A stretch of 30,915 bases of DNA from a virus: IMG/VR virus record IMGVR_UViG_3300047548_000922, positions 1-30,915 of that record, one strand, 5' to 3'. The position numbers and the translations under genes are program-made. This document shows positions 17,021 through 22,815 of this stretch, piece after piece. The notes beneath the pieces are model-generated. The model did not search any database and was not told the DNA's origin. It saw nothing but the letters and a program-made list of their open reading frames with translations. The stretch's first letter is position 1, and each line of letters starts with the position of its first letter.

Positions 17021-17116
17021 TTACAGTATAAAGATGATCCATGCAATAAAAATCGCAATTAATATTCCAAAAGTTTTAATTGTAGACTTTAAATTTTCAT
17101 TTTTGTAATCATTCAT
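17021..17116 (-). CDS. Very small membrane peptide (31 aa)
   Basis: The ATG at 17116 lies inside the end of the HExxH gene (8-bp overlap), so translation may be coupled. After a polar start (MNDYKNENLKSTIK) comes one hydrophobic helix, FGILIAIFIAWIIFIL, running to the C-terminus. The layout fits a membrane-bound small protein, possibly a partner of the secreted HExxH protein. It is too short for homology evidence by eye. Confidence 0.55.
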   Translation of the reverse strand: MNDYKNENLKSTIKTFGILIAIFIAWIIFIL

Positions 17117-17546
17117 CTGAACATCCCGACGCTTGTCTAGCATCCCACTCTAAATATTCTCGATTAGACACATATTCGTTTACATAGTTAATCATATTGT
17201 TTCGATCTTGGTACACGTGTCTGTTTTCATGTTTTAGTGTACACAATAATCGATCATCATCTTGTGACATTCCAAGTTCAGTAACCGTAATCGTTTTGTT
17301 TGCTACGCTATAGCAAGCTGTGACTCTTTCGCTACCCTCGCATTGTCCAATGGATATGGGGACATCAATACCAGCAGCCTTTGAAAGCATCTCCAATCGA
17401 GATTCTGGCGGTAGCTGATTGTGTGGAGTAAAAGTAACTTCTGGTTGAGAATAGGTTACTATTATTTCCTCTCTGATGTCAGTGGTTTCAGTACCATCAA
17501 TAGATGCTAGCAAAAAGAAAAAGAAAATAAACATCAATATTTCCAT
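17109..17546 (-). CDS. Putative secreted zinc metalloprotease with HENRH motif (145 aa)
   Basis: A hydrophobic N-terminus (MEILMFIFFFFLLASIDG) would act as signal peptide or anchor. Residues 106-110 read HENRH in the helix CTLKHENRHVYQDRN, a perfect HExxH zinc motif. Glu130 and Glu133 (NREYLEWDARQ), about 20-23 residues on, are candidates for the third ligand, as in gluzincins. Four Cys (69, 78, 102, 142) could form disulfides outside the cell. A role in wall digestion or modification of surface proteins is inference. I do not recognise a named family. The start overlaps the upstream gene by 13 bp. Confidence 0.6.
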   Translation of the reverse strand: MEILMFIFFFFLLASIDGTETTDIREEIIVTYSQPEVTFTPHNQLPPESRLEMLSKAAGIDVPISIGQCEGSERVTACYSVANKTITVTELGMSQDDDRLLCTLKHENRHVYQDRNNMINYVNEYVSNREYLEWDARQASGCSDE

Positions 17547-17683
17547 TCACAAACAATAGCATTAATAATACCGATGGCTTCCCGATTGTTAATAAACCCA
17601 CCATCTAGATCGGTAAGCACTTCATCAATTGCTTTCATCGGAGCCAACTGTGTGTCGAACCCCGTCATATCTATTACTGGCAT
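17534..17683 (-). CDS. Hypothetical protein (49 aa)
   Basis: GAGG is six bases before the ATG at 17683 (MPVIDMTGFDTQLAPMK), making this start better than the GTG at 17773, whose frame crosses the promoter. The product contains IDEVLTDLDGGFINNREAIG and ends CEWKY. It overlaps both the 34-residue zinc peptide upstream (in another frame) and the HExxH gene downstream. No function is assigned. Confidence 0.58.
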   Translation of the reverse strand: MPVIDMTGFDTQLAPMKAIDEVLTDLDGGFINNREAIGIINAIVCEWKY

Positions 17684-17729
17684 TGCAAACCTCGCATCTC
17701 TCATCATTACATTCTTCGCAAACGTCCAT
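17625..17729 (-). CDS. Leaderless 34-aa zinc-ribbon peptide
   Basis: The ATG at 17729 lies six bases after a -10 box (TAATAA) that has a perfect TTGACA 16 bases upstream, so it is the first codon of the leftward operon. The peptide has two CxxC pairs close together (MDVCEECNDERCEVCN), enough for one zinc, then a polar tail. It overlaps the next gene by 59 bp in a different frame. The evidence is promoter position plus Cys pattern; a search in related phages would confirm it. Confidence 0.55.
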   Translation of the reverse strand: MDVCEECNDERCEVCNASNRYDGVRHTVGSDESN

Positions 17730-17735
17730 AATTTA

Positions 17736-17763
17736 TTATTACATATAAAAATATTGCTGTCAA
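17736..17763 (-). promoter_or_regulatory. Leftward promoter of the divergent pair
   Basis: Minus strand: TTGACA (17763-17758), 16-base spacer, TAATAA (17741-17736), then six bases to the ATG at 17729. With the rightward -35 box it forms the palindrome TGTCAA-GTG-TTGACA (17758-17772). Confidence 0.72.
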
Positions 17764-17766
17764 GTG

Positions 17767-17795
17767 TTGACACGAAATTGTTTTGGATGTATTAT
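17767..17795 (+). promoter_or_regulatory. Rightward promoter of the divergent pair (leaderless)
   Basis: TTGACA (17767-17772), 17-base spacer, TATTAT (17790-17795), then six bases to the ATG at 17802. It drives the rightward small-gene operon. Its -35 box is only three bases from that of the leftward promoter. Confidence 0.82.
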
Positions 17796-17801
17796 AGATG
17801 T

Positions 17802-18032
17802 ATGAAGAGAAGAGAAGAAACAGCAATTATCAAAATAACAAAGGTGTTTTATGATGATGAACCCACACATTGGGAATGTGATGTCTATAACTCTATCGAA
17901 AAAGAAATCGGTGGAGGAACTGGACCATCATTTCACGATGTCTATGACATGGCATACGAGCTGATTGTTGGTGGGTATGACTATGATGTGCCACATAATG
18001 ATTGGATAGATTTCGATGCAAACAAACGATGA
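17802..18032 (+). CDS. Hypothetical protein (76 aa)
   Basis: First gene of the rightward operon, starting at the ATG six bases after the -10 box. The open frame extends further upstream, but that would cross the promoter. The protein contains AIIKITKVFYDDEPTHWECDVY and GGTGPSFHDVYDMAYELIVGGYDYD and looks like a compact alpha/beta protein. No function is recognised. Confidence 0.68.
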   Translation: MKRREETAIIKITKVFYDDEPTHWECDVYNSIEKEIGGGTGPSFHDVYDMAYELIVGGYDYDVPHNDWIDFDANKR

Positions 18033-18261
18033 AGAACTAACGACAATTGAATTAGAGCCAGAGAATGATTTTCAAGCTCTCGTAATGAATATTTTTATTA
18101 ACGAGGGTAGGCGTAGGGAACGTGAGGAAATTATTGAATATTTAATGAGTCTATATGATCATGGGTGTTGCTGTGATTCAGCATCATTCGGAGACCATTA
18201 TTTATCTGAAAGACAACCAGACAGTATTATTAAAATGATTAAGAGTAGAAAGATAGGATAA
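18016..18261 (+). CDS. Hypothetical protein with Cys triplet (81 aa)
   Basis: Contains a helical segment (NIFINEGRRREREEIIEYL) and a Cys triplet in HGCCCDSASFGDHY, which suggests metal binding. It overlaps its neighbours by 17 bp and one base. No domain is recognised. Confidence 0.65.
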   Translation: MQTNDEELTTIELEPENDFQALVMNIFINEGRRREREEIIEYLMSLYDHGCCCDSASFGDHYLSERQPDSIIKMIKSRKIG

Positions 18262-18503
18262 TGCCTCTATACGCAGATATCAGAATTAATGAGCATCTTA
18301 TTAAGACCATTAACATTGGTCGAATAAGGGGCGGCACACGTCCAGACGACATCAATACTTATATTGTTGTTGAGACTGAGCATGGCACTATCCCCGATTG
18401 GTGGGGAGATGATGACTCTATCACCTACGAGCATCGTTATGGTGATGGTGCTGAGATTTGTGTTCTTAAAGCACTGAAGGCATTGGGGTATGATGTTGAA
18501 TAA
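18261..18503 (+). CDS. Hypothetical protein (80 aa)
   Basis: Predicted beta-rich N-terminus (MPLYADIRINEHLIKTINIG) and the segment IPDWWGDDDSITYEHRYGDG, ending with a helix (CVLKALKALGYD). Similar short proteins with this strand-helix order occur in actinophages, function unknown. It overlaps both neighbours. Confidence 0.65.
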   Translation: MPLYADIRINEHLIKTINIGRIRGGTRPDDINTYIVVETEHGTIPDWWGDDDSITYEHRYGDGAEICVLKALKALGYDVE

Positions 18504-18747
18504 ATTCTGGGAAGATCCATACGAGGGCAACAATTGGAATAAATATATTATTCAAGCACCCTCTCAACAAGCAGCAGCACGTGAAGCGGCTAATCGTAAT
18601 TGGTGGCTACACTGTTGGGAATGGGTAGAGGGTAATGAGCTTCGGGTATTTGTTAACGAACTCTATTTAACTAATGAAATACCAAATGCAAACTTTACAG
18701 CTAATCAGAAAAAGTGGGATGGTAATGGAAGGAATTATCGAACATGA
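18490..18747 (+). CDS. Hypothetical Trp-rich protein (85 aa)
   Basis: Two adjacent ATGs (18490, 18493). The product has an Ala-rich helix (APSQQAAAREAANRN) followed by WWLHCWEWVEG, a notable aromatic cluster, and a polar Asn-rich tail. Overlaps the next gene by four bases (ATGA). No function assigned. Confidence 0.62.
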   Translation: MMLNKFWEDPYEGNNWNKYIIQAPSQQAAAREAANRNWWLHCWEWVEGNELRVFVNELYLTNEIPNANFTANQKKWDGNGRNYRT

Positions 18748-19073
18748 GTTACGCACGGTTTGGACAGGATGGATCAGATGTCTATGTATTCCTGACAAGT
18801 CGTAATAGTAGTGAAGCACTTGAGTGTTGTGCTTGCAACCTTATTGAGCCAGAGAAGTTAGAACATCCATTTACAGACATGTTTGGTTTTACACATGAAT
18901 ATGAGGGTACATTCTTTTTTGCAAACACTGCACGAGAAATGATTGATCATCTAATAGAGCATAGAGCTGCTGGTCATACAGTTAATGATGATACCATTAG
19001 TGATATTATTAATGATTTCCCCGATTTAGACAAGTCGCTTGGCGAAAGCTCGGCGGGAGAAATAAAGGGTTGA
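18744..19073 (+). CDS. Conserved actinophage protein with CCAC motif (109 aa)
   Basis: Contains SDVYVFLTSRNSSEALECCACNL and a C-terminal helix block MIDHLIEHRAAGHTVNDDTI. This layout (SDVYVF/YL, Cys triplet, HL-x-EHRAAGH) recurs in many actinophage proteins of unknown role. The Cys cluster and His residues suggest zinc binding. The end of the gene overlaps the direct repeat that precedes the next promoter. Confidence 0.72.
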   Translation: MSYARFGQDGSDVYVFLTSRNSSEALECCACNLIEPEKLEHPFTDMFGFTHEYEGTFFFANTAREMIDHLIEHRAAGHTVNDDTISDIINDFPDLDKSLGESSAGEIKG

Positions 19074-19083
19074 CAAGCAACCC
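19048..19083 (+). repeat. Direct repeat copy A (pairs with 21689-21725)
   Basis: AGCTCGGCGG at the start and GGGTTGACAAGCAACCCA at the end are identical in the two copies; the middle differs by a few bases and one base in length. The repeat carries the -35 box inside the inverted repeat GGGTT-N7-AACCC. Confidence 0.8.
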
Positions 19084-19098
19084 AATCCTCGATATACT
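19070..19098 (+). promoter_or_regulatory. Promoter upstream of the dimer glycosylase gene
   Basis: TTGACA (19070-19075) and TATACT (19093-19098) with a 17-base spacer. The transcript would have a leader of about 30 bases including GAGAGAG before the ATG at 19134. Confidence 0.85.
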
Positions 19099-19133
19099 TA
19101 TATAACAGGTAAACGTTAAACGAGAGAGATAAA

Positions 19134-19616
19134 ATGCAAACCTTCTTACCTTATAAAGACTTTAATAAATCTGCACAGGCACTTGACAATAAGCGTCTGA
19201 ACAAACAGATTCTTGAAGGCTACCAAATTCTTAAGGTTTTGAATAACCCAGATCCTAAAGCTGCATGGCGTAACCACCCTGCTGTTAAGATGTGGCGTGG
19301 ACATGAGTATGCTCTGTGGGACTACATTGCAGAGATGGTCGAGGTAGCTAACGAACGCGGTATTAAGACTGATAAGAATGTCGAGAACCTTAATAACCTC
19401 CGTGACCTTACCCAACAATTCTGGGGTAAAGGGTATCCATCGTGGTATCGTAATGATTTTATCCTTCGTAAAGTTAATGCAACGCACAAGTATAACTTGT
19501 ATGTTAAGGATCCTATTTACTACCACGATTTTTACAAGGCTGCTCTGAACAAGCACAATGAGCCTTGCTGTGTTACATGTAACTACTATTGGCCTACACA
19601 CAAGGAAGTGGCATAA
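19134..19616 (+). CDS. Pyrimidine dimer DNA glycosylase-like protein (160 aa)
   Basis: The N-terminus MQTFLPYKDFNKSAQALDNK followed by RLNKQILEGYQILKVL and AAWRNHPAVKMWRGHEYAL (about residues 44-62) matches the MSMEG_6728/Pyr_excise type of proteins related to endonuclease V, which cut the glycosidic bond at UV pyrimidine dimers. C-terminal Cys residues (PCCVTC) may bind metal. It would repair phage DNA after light exposure. The gene has its own promoter at 19070 and overlaps the next ATG as TAATG. Confidence 0.75.
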   Translation: MQTFLPYKDFNKSAQALDNKRLNKQILEGYQILKVLNNPDPKAAWRNHPAVKMWRGHEYALWDYIAEMVEVANERGIKTDKNVENLNNLRDLTQQFWGKGYPSWYRNDFILRKVNATHKYNLYVKDPIYYHDFYKAALNKHNEPCCVTCNYYWPTHKEVA

Positions 19617-19807
19617 TGAATGAAGATGAACTGGGTGAACGCATTGCAAAAGCATATGACAATGGGCAACAAGATTTATATGAGTGGATTAATTCCACGG
19701 TACAGGAATGGTATGCCCTTGGTATTACAAATGACAAAGAACACATTAAGCTACTAGAGCTGACACACGAATTAGATAAAATAGTTTATTATAAATTTAA
19801 GGATTAA
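19616..19807 (+). CDS. Small helical protein, paralogue of 20995-21192 (63 aa)
   Basis: The stretch QQDLYEWINSTVQEWYALG ... LTHELDKIVYYKFKD aligns without gaps over about 45 residues with QQELYDWMDETAKEWYDLK ... LLHEVDKKVYYNFRRE in the gene at 20995. The ATG at 19616 shares a base with the preceding stop; a longer start at 19589 lies inside the glycosylase gene. The function is unknown; the pair is evidence of local duplication. Confidence 0.72.
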   Translation: MNEDELGERIAKAYDNGQQDLYEWINSTVQEWYALGITNDKEHIKLLELTHELDKIVYYKFKD

Positions 19808-19809
19808 AA

Positions 19810-20103
19810 ATGAAACTTGTAATTAATAAATGCTATGGTGGCTTCAGTCTTTCTGAAGAGCAAGCACTGGCATATGGCATTGACAGGTCTGAGTTATATG
19901 AAAGTGTTATGGGACTAGTATACTACGGTGAGATGGATCGAACAGATCCACGTCTTGCTGCTGTAGTACAGCTTGACCTTCCCATGGCATGGGGATCTGA
20001 TTTAAGGGTTGTGGAAATCCCAGATGACTGCTATTATAAGATAGAAGAGTATGATGGTAATGAATATATCATCTGGAGTGAATCGGAGATACATTATGTC
20101 TAA
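19810..20103 (+). CDS. Conserved phage protein, MKLVINKCYGGFSLS type (97 aa)
   Basis: The first residues MKLVINKCYGGFSLSEEQAL are a highly recognisable start found in many phage hypothetical proteins, followed by an acidic C-terminal half with DCYYKIEEYDGNEYI. No biochemical function is known to me. It starts two bases after the preceding stop and overlaps the next gene by eight. Confidence 0.78.
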   Translation: MKLVINKCYGGFSLSEEQALAYGIDRSELYESVMGLVYYGEMDRTDPRLAAVVQLDLPMAWGSDLRVVEIPDDCYYKIEEYDGNEYIIWSESEIHYV

Positions 20104-20407
20104 AGAGTTTATTAAAGGTGTTGCGGTTACCGTCGGGGTATTTGCATTAGCAGGTGGCCTTATCGTAACTGCTAACACTGTTAACCTAGATGCTCGTAAT
20201 GAAATTGAAAAGCTAAAGTCAGAGCTGTCGGTATGCAAGGAAGAGGCAACTGCATGGTACAACGCTACAACAATATTGTCAGACAACATAGCACTAGCTG
20301 CACTTAAGGGTTTCCCTGCTGAGAAAGTAGACACCAACATGGCAATTCCTTTTGCTATTAAAGCACACGAACTTAACTGTATCCAACCTAAATTTCCTAC
20401 GGGGTAA
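20096..20407 (+). CDS. Membrane-anchored or exported protein (103 aa)
   Basis: Start ATG 20096 has GGAG seven bases upstream; the earlier frame start at 20051 is inside the previous gene. A basic start (MSKEFIKG) is followed by a hydrophobic helix (VAVTVGVFALAGGLIVTANTV, about 9-28) and a helical segment with two Cys (residues about 46 and 95). It could be an anchored periplasmic-side protein. The helix could equally be a signal peptide. Confidence 0.66.
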   Translation: MSKEFIKGVAVTVGVFALAGGLIVTANTVNLDARNEIEKLKSELSVCKEEATAWYNATTILSDNIALAALKGFPAEKVDTNMAIPFAIKAHELNCIQPKFPTG

Positions 20408-20409
20408 TC

Positions 20410-20634
20410 ATGAGTAAAAGAATTCAACTAGGTAAAGTAGACCTATTCATGGGTACTACCGATCACTGGGGCCTAGGGTTTGATTACACACCAGGAGAAC
20501 GTGCCTTCGTAATAGATTTTATTCATTGGTACTTTGGCATAGAGCCACACTGGGAACCAACCACATATGAACCAGAAGAATTTATTGATTATTTAGAAGT
20601 GTTAGGAAAGAAAAATGCTGACAGAGCAGAATAA
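20410..20634 (+). CDS. Hypothetical protein (74 aa)
   Basis: Beta-rich start (IQLGKVDLFMGTTDHWGLG) and an acidic, aromatic second half (FIHWYFGIEPHWEPTTYEPEE). No recognised motif. Starts two bases after the previous stop and overlaps the next gene by 20 bp. Confidence 0.64.
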   Translation: MSKRIQLGKVDLFMGTTDHWGLGFDYTPGERAFVIDFIHWYFGIEPHWEPTTYEPEEFIDYLEVLGKKNADRAE

Positions 20635-20995
20635 GAAAGACCTTGAAGAAATTACTCGACTACTTGATGAAGGACTCAAACACTATTTAACTTATGAGTC
20701 ACATTGCAAATCGGCTGAGGGACACGTTGAGGTATCTTTTAGCTTTGGTAACTCATGGGAAAGGTTTGAAGGACCTGTTGAACCTACTATGATGGTCAGT
20801 GTATACTCCTATGCTCTTGGTCCTCACCGCAACCACGACTTTGACTCTCTCGAAGAAGCACTAGAGGCTGTACGTGAATGGCACGAGGCAGAGATGAGTT
20901 TTGATCCTGAAGCAGAGGGTGAAGACGGTGTTGTAATGAAAGCACTGGCTAATATCTTTGAAGCAAAGCCTGTGGAAAAGGGAAGGGTATCGTAA
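20615..20995 (+). CDS. Hypothetical protein (126 aa)
   Basis: N-terminal helix (KKDLEEITRLLDEGLKHYL), beta segment (HVEVSFSFGNSW ... MMVSVYSYALG) and a helix DSLEEALEAVREWHEAE. The order resembles small phage accessory proteins. No catalytic motif is seen. It overlaps the following paralogue gene by one base (TAATG). Confidence 0.65.
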   Translation: MLTEQNKKDLEEITRLLDEGLKHYLTYESHCKSAEGHVEVSFSFGNSWERFEGPVEPTMMVSVYSYALGPHRNHDFDSLEEALEAVREWHEAEMSFDPEAEGEDGVVMKALANIFEAKPVEKGRVS

Positions 20996-21192
20996 TGTCT
21001 GAAGATACTCAAGAGGGTGCAATGGCTAAGCACTGGGATGAAGCACAACAAGAACTTTATGACTGGATGGATGAAACTGCCAAAGAGTGGTATGATCTAA
21101 AAATTGTGGATGATAGGCAGTATATCGCTTTGATGATGCTGCTGCATGAGGTAGATAAAAAGGTTTACTACAATTTTAGGAGAGAACAGTGA
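20995..21192 (+). CDS. Small helical protein, paralogue of 19616-19807 (65 aa)
   Basis: Shares about half of its residues over 45 positions with the gene at 19616, including ELYDW, EWYDL, LLHEVDK and VYYNF. The N-terminal 15 residues differ. The gap-free match indicates a duplication of this gene, mirrored by the repeated promoter region at 19048 and 21689. The role is unknown. Confidence 0.72.
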   Translation: MSEDTQEGAMAKHWDEAQQELYDWMDETAKEWYDLKIVDDRQYIALMMLLHEVDKKVYYNFRREQ

Positions 21193-21479
21193 CTGATTAC
21201 ACACCCACAACAGAAGAAGTACGTGAAGCAGTGATCAAACACTTCATGCCAAGCAGAGGATACTCTAGCATGTCACCTGTTGAATTTGATCGTTGGCTTA
21301 TTGCTGATCGTAAACGTGTAGCTGAAATGGCACAGGAGCGTCTGCTTTCCAAAATCACCAGAGTAACATTAGTTGACGATGATCGTGGGGGTATCCAGTA
21401 TGAACGCTATGGTATCAACGTAACCTATAGCATCCAAGACGATGGCAAGACTCTTAAACTATTTATTAAGGGTTCGTAA
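21189..21479 (+). CDS. Protein with YTPTT...FDRWL module (96 aa)
   Basis: GTG start overlapping the previous stop by four bases. MTDYTPTTEEVREAVI and VEFDRWLIADRKRVAEMA form a module common in actinophages, often in several copies per genome; another copy is at 22310-22540. The C-terminal half is predicted beta (GIQYERYGINVTYSIQDDG). The function is not known. Confidence 0.75.
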   Translation: MTDYTPTTEEVREAVIKHFMPSRGYSSMSPVEFDRWLIADRKRVAEMAQERLLSKITRVTLVDDDRGGIQYERYGINVTYSIQDDGKTLKLFIKGS

Positions 21480-21519
21480 TGATCGAGGATAGACCACCCA
21501 AAAAAGAGAATTTGTGGTT

Positions 21520-21708
21520 ATGGTAGATGAAGCAGCCAGACGCTATATCGTAGAGCAGGCCAGGGCAAACAATGCACTAGAAGGTTTGTACCCATCTCCT
21601 GAGCAGGAGGCTGGTATGGAGCTATGGATACAAGATAAGATAACTATTGAAGAGTTAATCGAACAAGCAAAGCAAAGGCACACCCAAAGCTCGGCGGTAG
21701 AGAACTAA
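21520..21708 (+). CDS. VbhA-like antitoxin-domain protein (62 aa)
   Basis: The sequence ARRYIVEQARANNALEGLYPSPEQEAG ... ITIEELIEQAKQRH, read in segments, follows the VbhA antitoxin pattern: a helix ending in LEG, PSPE, then an I-T-x-EEL helix. Such proteins inhibit Fic AMP-transferases through an (S/T)xxxE(G/N) motif; here E and G are kept but the S/T position is Asn. No Fic gene is in the window. ATG 21520 is nine to ten bases from AGAGAA; GTG 21514 is the alternative. A 15-codon ORF (21479-21526) precedes it and may couple translation. Confidence 0.6.
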   Translation: MVDEAARRYIVEQARANNALEGLYPSPEQEAGMELWIQDKITIEELIEQAKQRHTQSSAVEN

Positions 21709-21725
21709 GGGTTGACAAGCAACCC
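21689..21725 (+). repeat. Direct repeat copy B (pairs with 19048-19083)
   Basis: Near-identical to copy A, with the same AGCTCGGCGG head and GGGTTGACAAGCAACCCA tail. It overlaps the end of the VbhA-like gene and supplies the -35 box of the next promoter. Confidence 0.8.
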
Positions 21726-21740
21726 ATACCATAGTATACT
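21712..21740 (+). promoter_or_regulatory. Promoter of the leaderless gene at 21747
   Basis: TTGACA (21712-21717), 17-base spacer, TATACT (21735-21740), then exactly six bases to the ATG at 21747. The -35 box sits in the inverted repeat GGGTT-N7-AACCC. Confidence 0.85.
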
Positions 21741-21746
21741 TAATAC

Positions 21747-21917
21747 ATGATAAACTTCCTAATGGCACAAGAGGCTATAGCATCTACTGAGATCGAGATA
21801 GGTCCATTCACTGAGGTAGAGAGAATGGCTATGCTTATTGCTATGACATCTAATGGTCTATGGGATATGAAAGCTGCTACTGCATTAGCTGAAAAGATTA
21901 TTAATGAGCAGAACTAA
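21747..21917 (+). CDS. Leaderless small protein (56 aa)
   Basis: The reading frame begins MINFLMAQEAIASTEIEIG and continues with a Met-rich helical part (VERMAMLIAMTSNGLWDM) to a C-terminal helix. There is no ribosome site; the -10 box ends six bases before the ATG. It is probably cytoplasmic. It overlaps the next gene by 14 bp. No function is recognised. Confidence 0.66.
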   Translation: MINFLMAQEAIASTEIEIGPFTEVERMAMLIAMTSNGLWDMKAATALAEKIINEQN

Positions 21918-22065
21918 ACGTAAGAACTGGGAAAACAAACCCATACGTGATGGTGAGCATGGTAAGAAATGTCCTAGCGGTGGATGCAGCTACTGTACTA
22001 CTGGTAAGTATTATAAGAAACTATTTAATCGATTAACACGACGAAAGAAGATAGGCACAGAATGA
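21904..22065 (+). CDS. Small basic CxxC protein (53 aa)
   Basis: Very basic, with CPSGGCSYCTTGKYYKK (about residues 23-39) giving three closely spaced Cys and a C-terminal Arg/Lys-rich tail (RLTRRKKIG). The CSYCTTGKYYKK part resembles CPYCKTGTYKKP in the protein at 14238-14375, suggesting a family of phage zinc-knuckle-like proteins. RNA or DNA binding is plausible from charge, not shown. Confidence 0.64.
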   Translation: MSRTKRKNWENKPIRDGEHGKKCPSGGCSYCTTGKYYKKLFNRLTRRKKIGTE

Positions 22066-22313
22066 TTATTACAACTGAGTCTGGTTCTACCTACACAATT
22101 CTAGGTGACTTCTGGAAGAAGAATGATGGAATGATGAACAAGACATGGAGAAAGCACTGTATATCTGATGAAGATTTAGCTGCTGCTTCTTCTTGGCTCG
22201 ATCTTTATGATGCAGAGCAACTTCCATTACAGGTAGGACTTCGTATGCTTATTACTGCTAAAGATGAGGTTTGGCTATCTACCCCGATTGTATCGATAGG
22301 AGAAACAGAATGA
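22062..22313 (+). CDS. Hypothetical protein (83 aa)
   Basis: Contains TTESGSTYTILGDFWKKNDG, then a region VWLSTPIVSIGETE at the end. This strand-rich layout with STPI at the C-terminus is common in small phage proteins whose function is unknown. The gene overlaps both neighbours by four bases (ATGA), starting a chain of coupled genes that runs to 23358. Confidence 0.66.
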   Translation: MIITTESGSTYTILGDFWKKNDGMMNKTWRKHCISDEDLAAASSWLDLYDAEQLPLQVGLRMLITAKDEVWLSTPIVSIGETE

Positions 22314-22540
22314 GTGAGTACACACCTACAACAGGGGATGTTCGTGCTAGGTATGTCAGAGACCACGGCGCACACTTTGTAAGCGATTGGGCAGAGTTTG
22401 ACCGTTGGCTTGCTGAGGTGAAGGCAGAAGCATGGGAAGAAGGATTTGACGCTGGAGAACGTGATGTACATGAACACGAACTCACCCACTGGGACGACTC
22501 TGACTGCATTCAAAACCCCTATCGAAAAGAGAACAAGTGA
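22310..22540 (+). CDS. Second YTPTT...FDRWL module protein (76 aa)
   Basis: MSEYTPTTGDVRARYVRDHG and AEFDRWLAEVKAEAWEEGFD repeat the module seen at 21189. The C-terminus is acidic and His-rich (DVHEHELTHWDDSDC). In other actinophages such modules are followed by a variable tail. Codon choice here is visibly richer in G and C than in the genes before 22060. ATGA overlap with the previous gene, GTGA overlap with the next. Confidence 0.74.
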   Translation: MSEYTPTTGDVRARYVRDHGAHFVSDWAEFDRWLAEVKAEAWEEGFDAGERDVHEHELTHWDDSDCIQNPYRKENK

Positions 22541-22815
22541 GCCTGTGGTCTTATGCCCTAGCTGCGGTTGGAATCTTTGGACTCTACCTCGCTGGTAAGA
22601 AGAACGCCTGGGGATGGGCACTTGGCTTCCTTGTGCAAATCCCGTGGGTAGTATATGCTGTCCTGACTGAGCAGTACGGGTTTATTGTTTCCGCTATCGC
22701 GTATGGCTACGTCTACGCAAAGAATTTCCTCAGCTGGAGAAAAGAAGAACATGGCAAGATAACGAAGAACGCATCATCAAACTACTCGAAGCCAAATACG
22801 CGACCTATCCAGTAG
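22537..22815 (+). CDS. Second PnuC/SemiSWEET-like membrane protein
   Basis: The first 67 residues align without gaps to the protein at 8582, including WGWALGFLVQIPWVVYAVLTEQYGFIVSAIAYGYVY in segments, with three membrane helices. After SWRKEEHG the frame runs on for about 20 odd residues (ITKNASSNYSKPNTRP) where the other copy has already stopped; this tail is the neighbouring gene read in another frame. The DNA is more GC-rich than the first copy. The likely substrate is an NAD precursor (family inference). Confidence 0.7.
   Translation: MSLWSYALAAVGIFGLYLAGKKNAWGWALGFLVQIPWVVYAVLTEQYGFIVSAIAYGYVYAKNFLSWRKEEHGKITKNASSNYSKPNTRPIQ

Noticed and set aside
17574-17801. Long upstream extension of the gene at 17802
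   Set aside because: It crosses the divergent promoter and the leftward genes; the -10 box six bases before ATG 17802 fixes the start.
19146-19655. 169-codon minus-strand frame opposite the dimer glycosylase gene
   Set aside because: Shadow of a clear gene with family motifs; hydrophobic, unstructured-looking translation.
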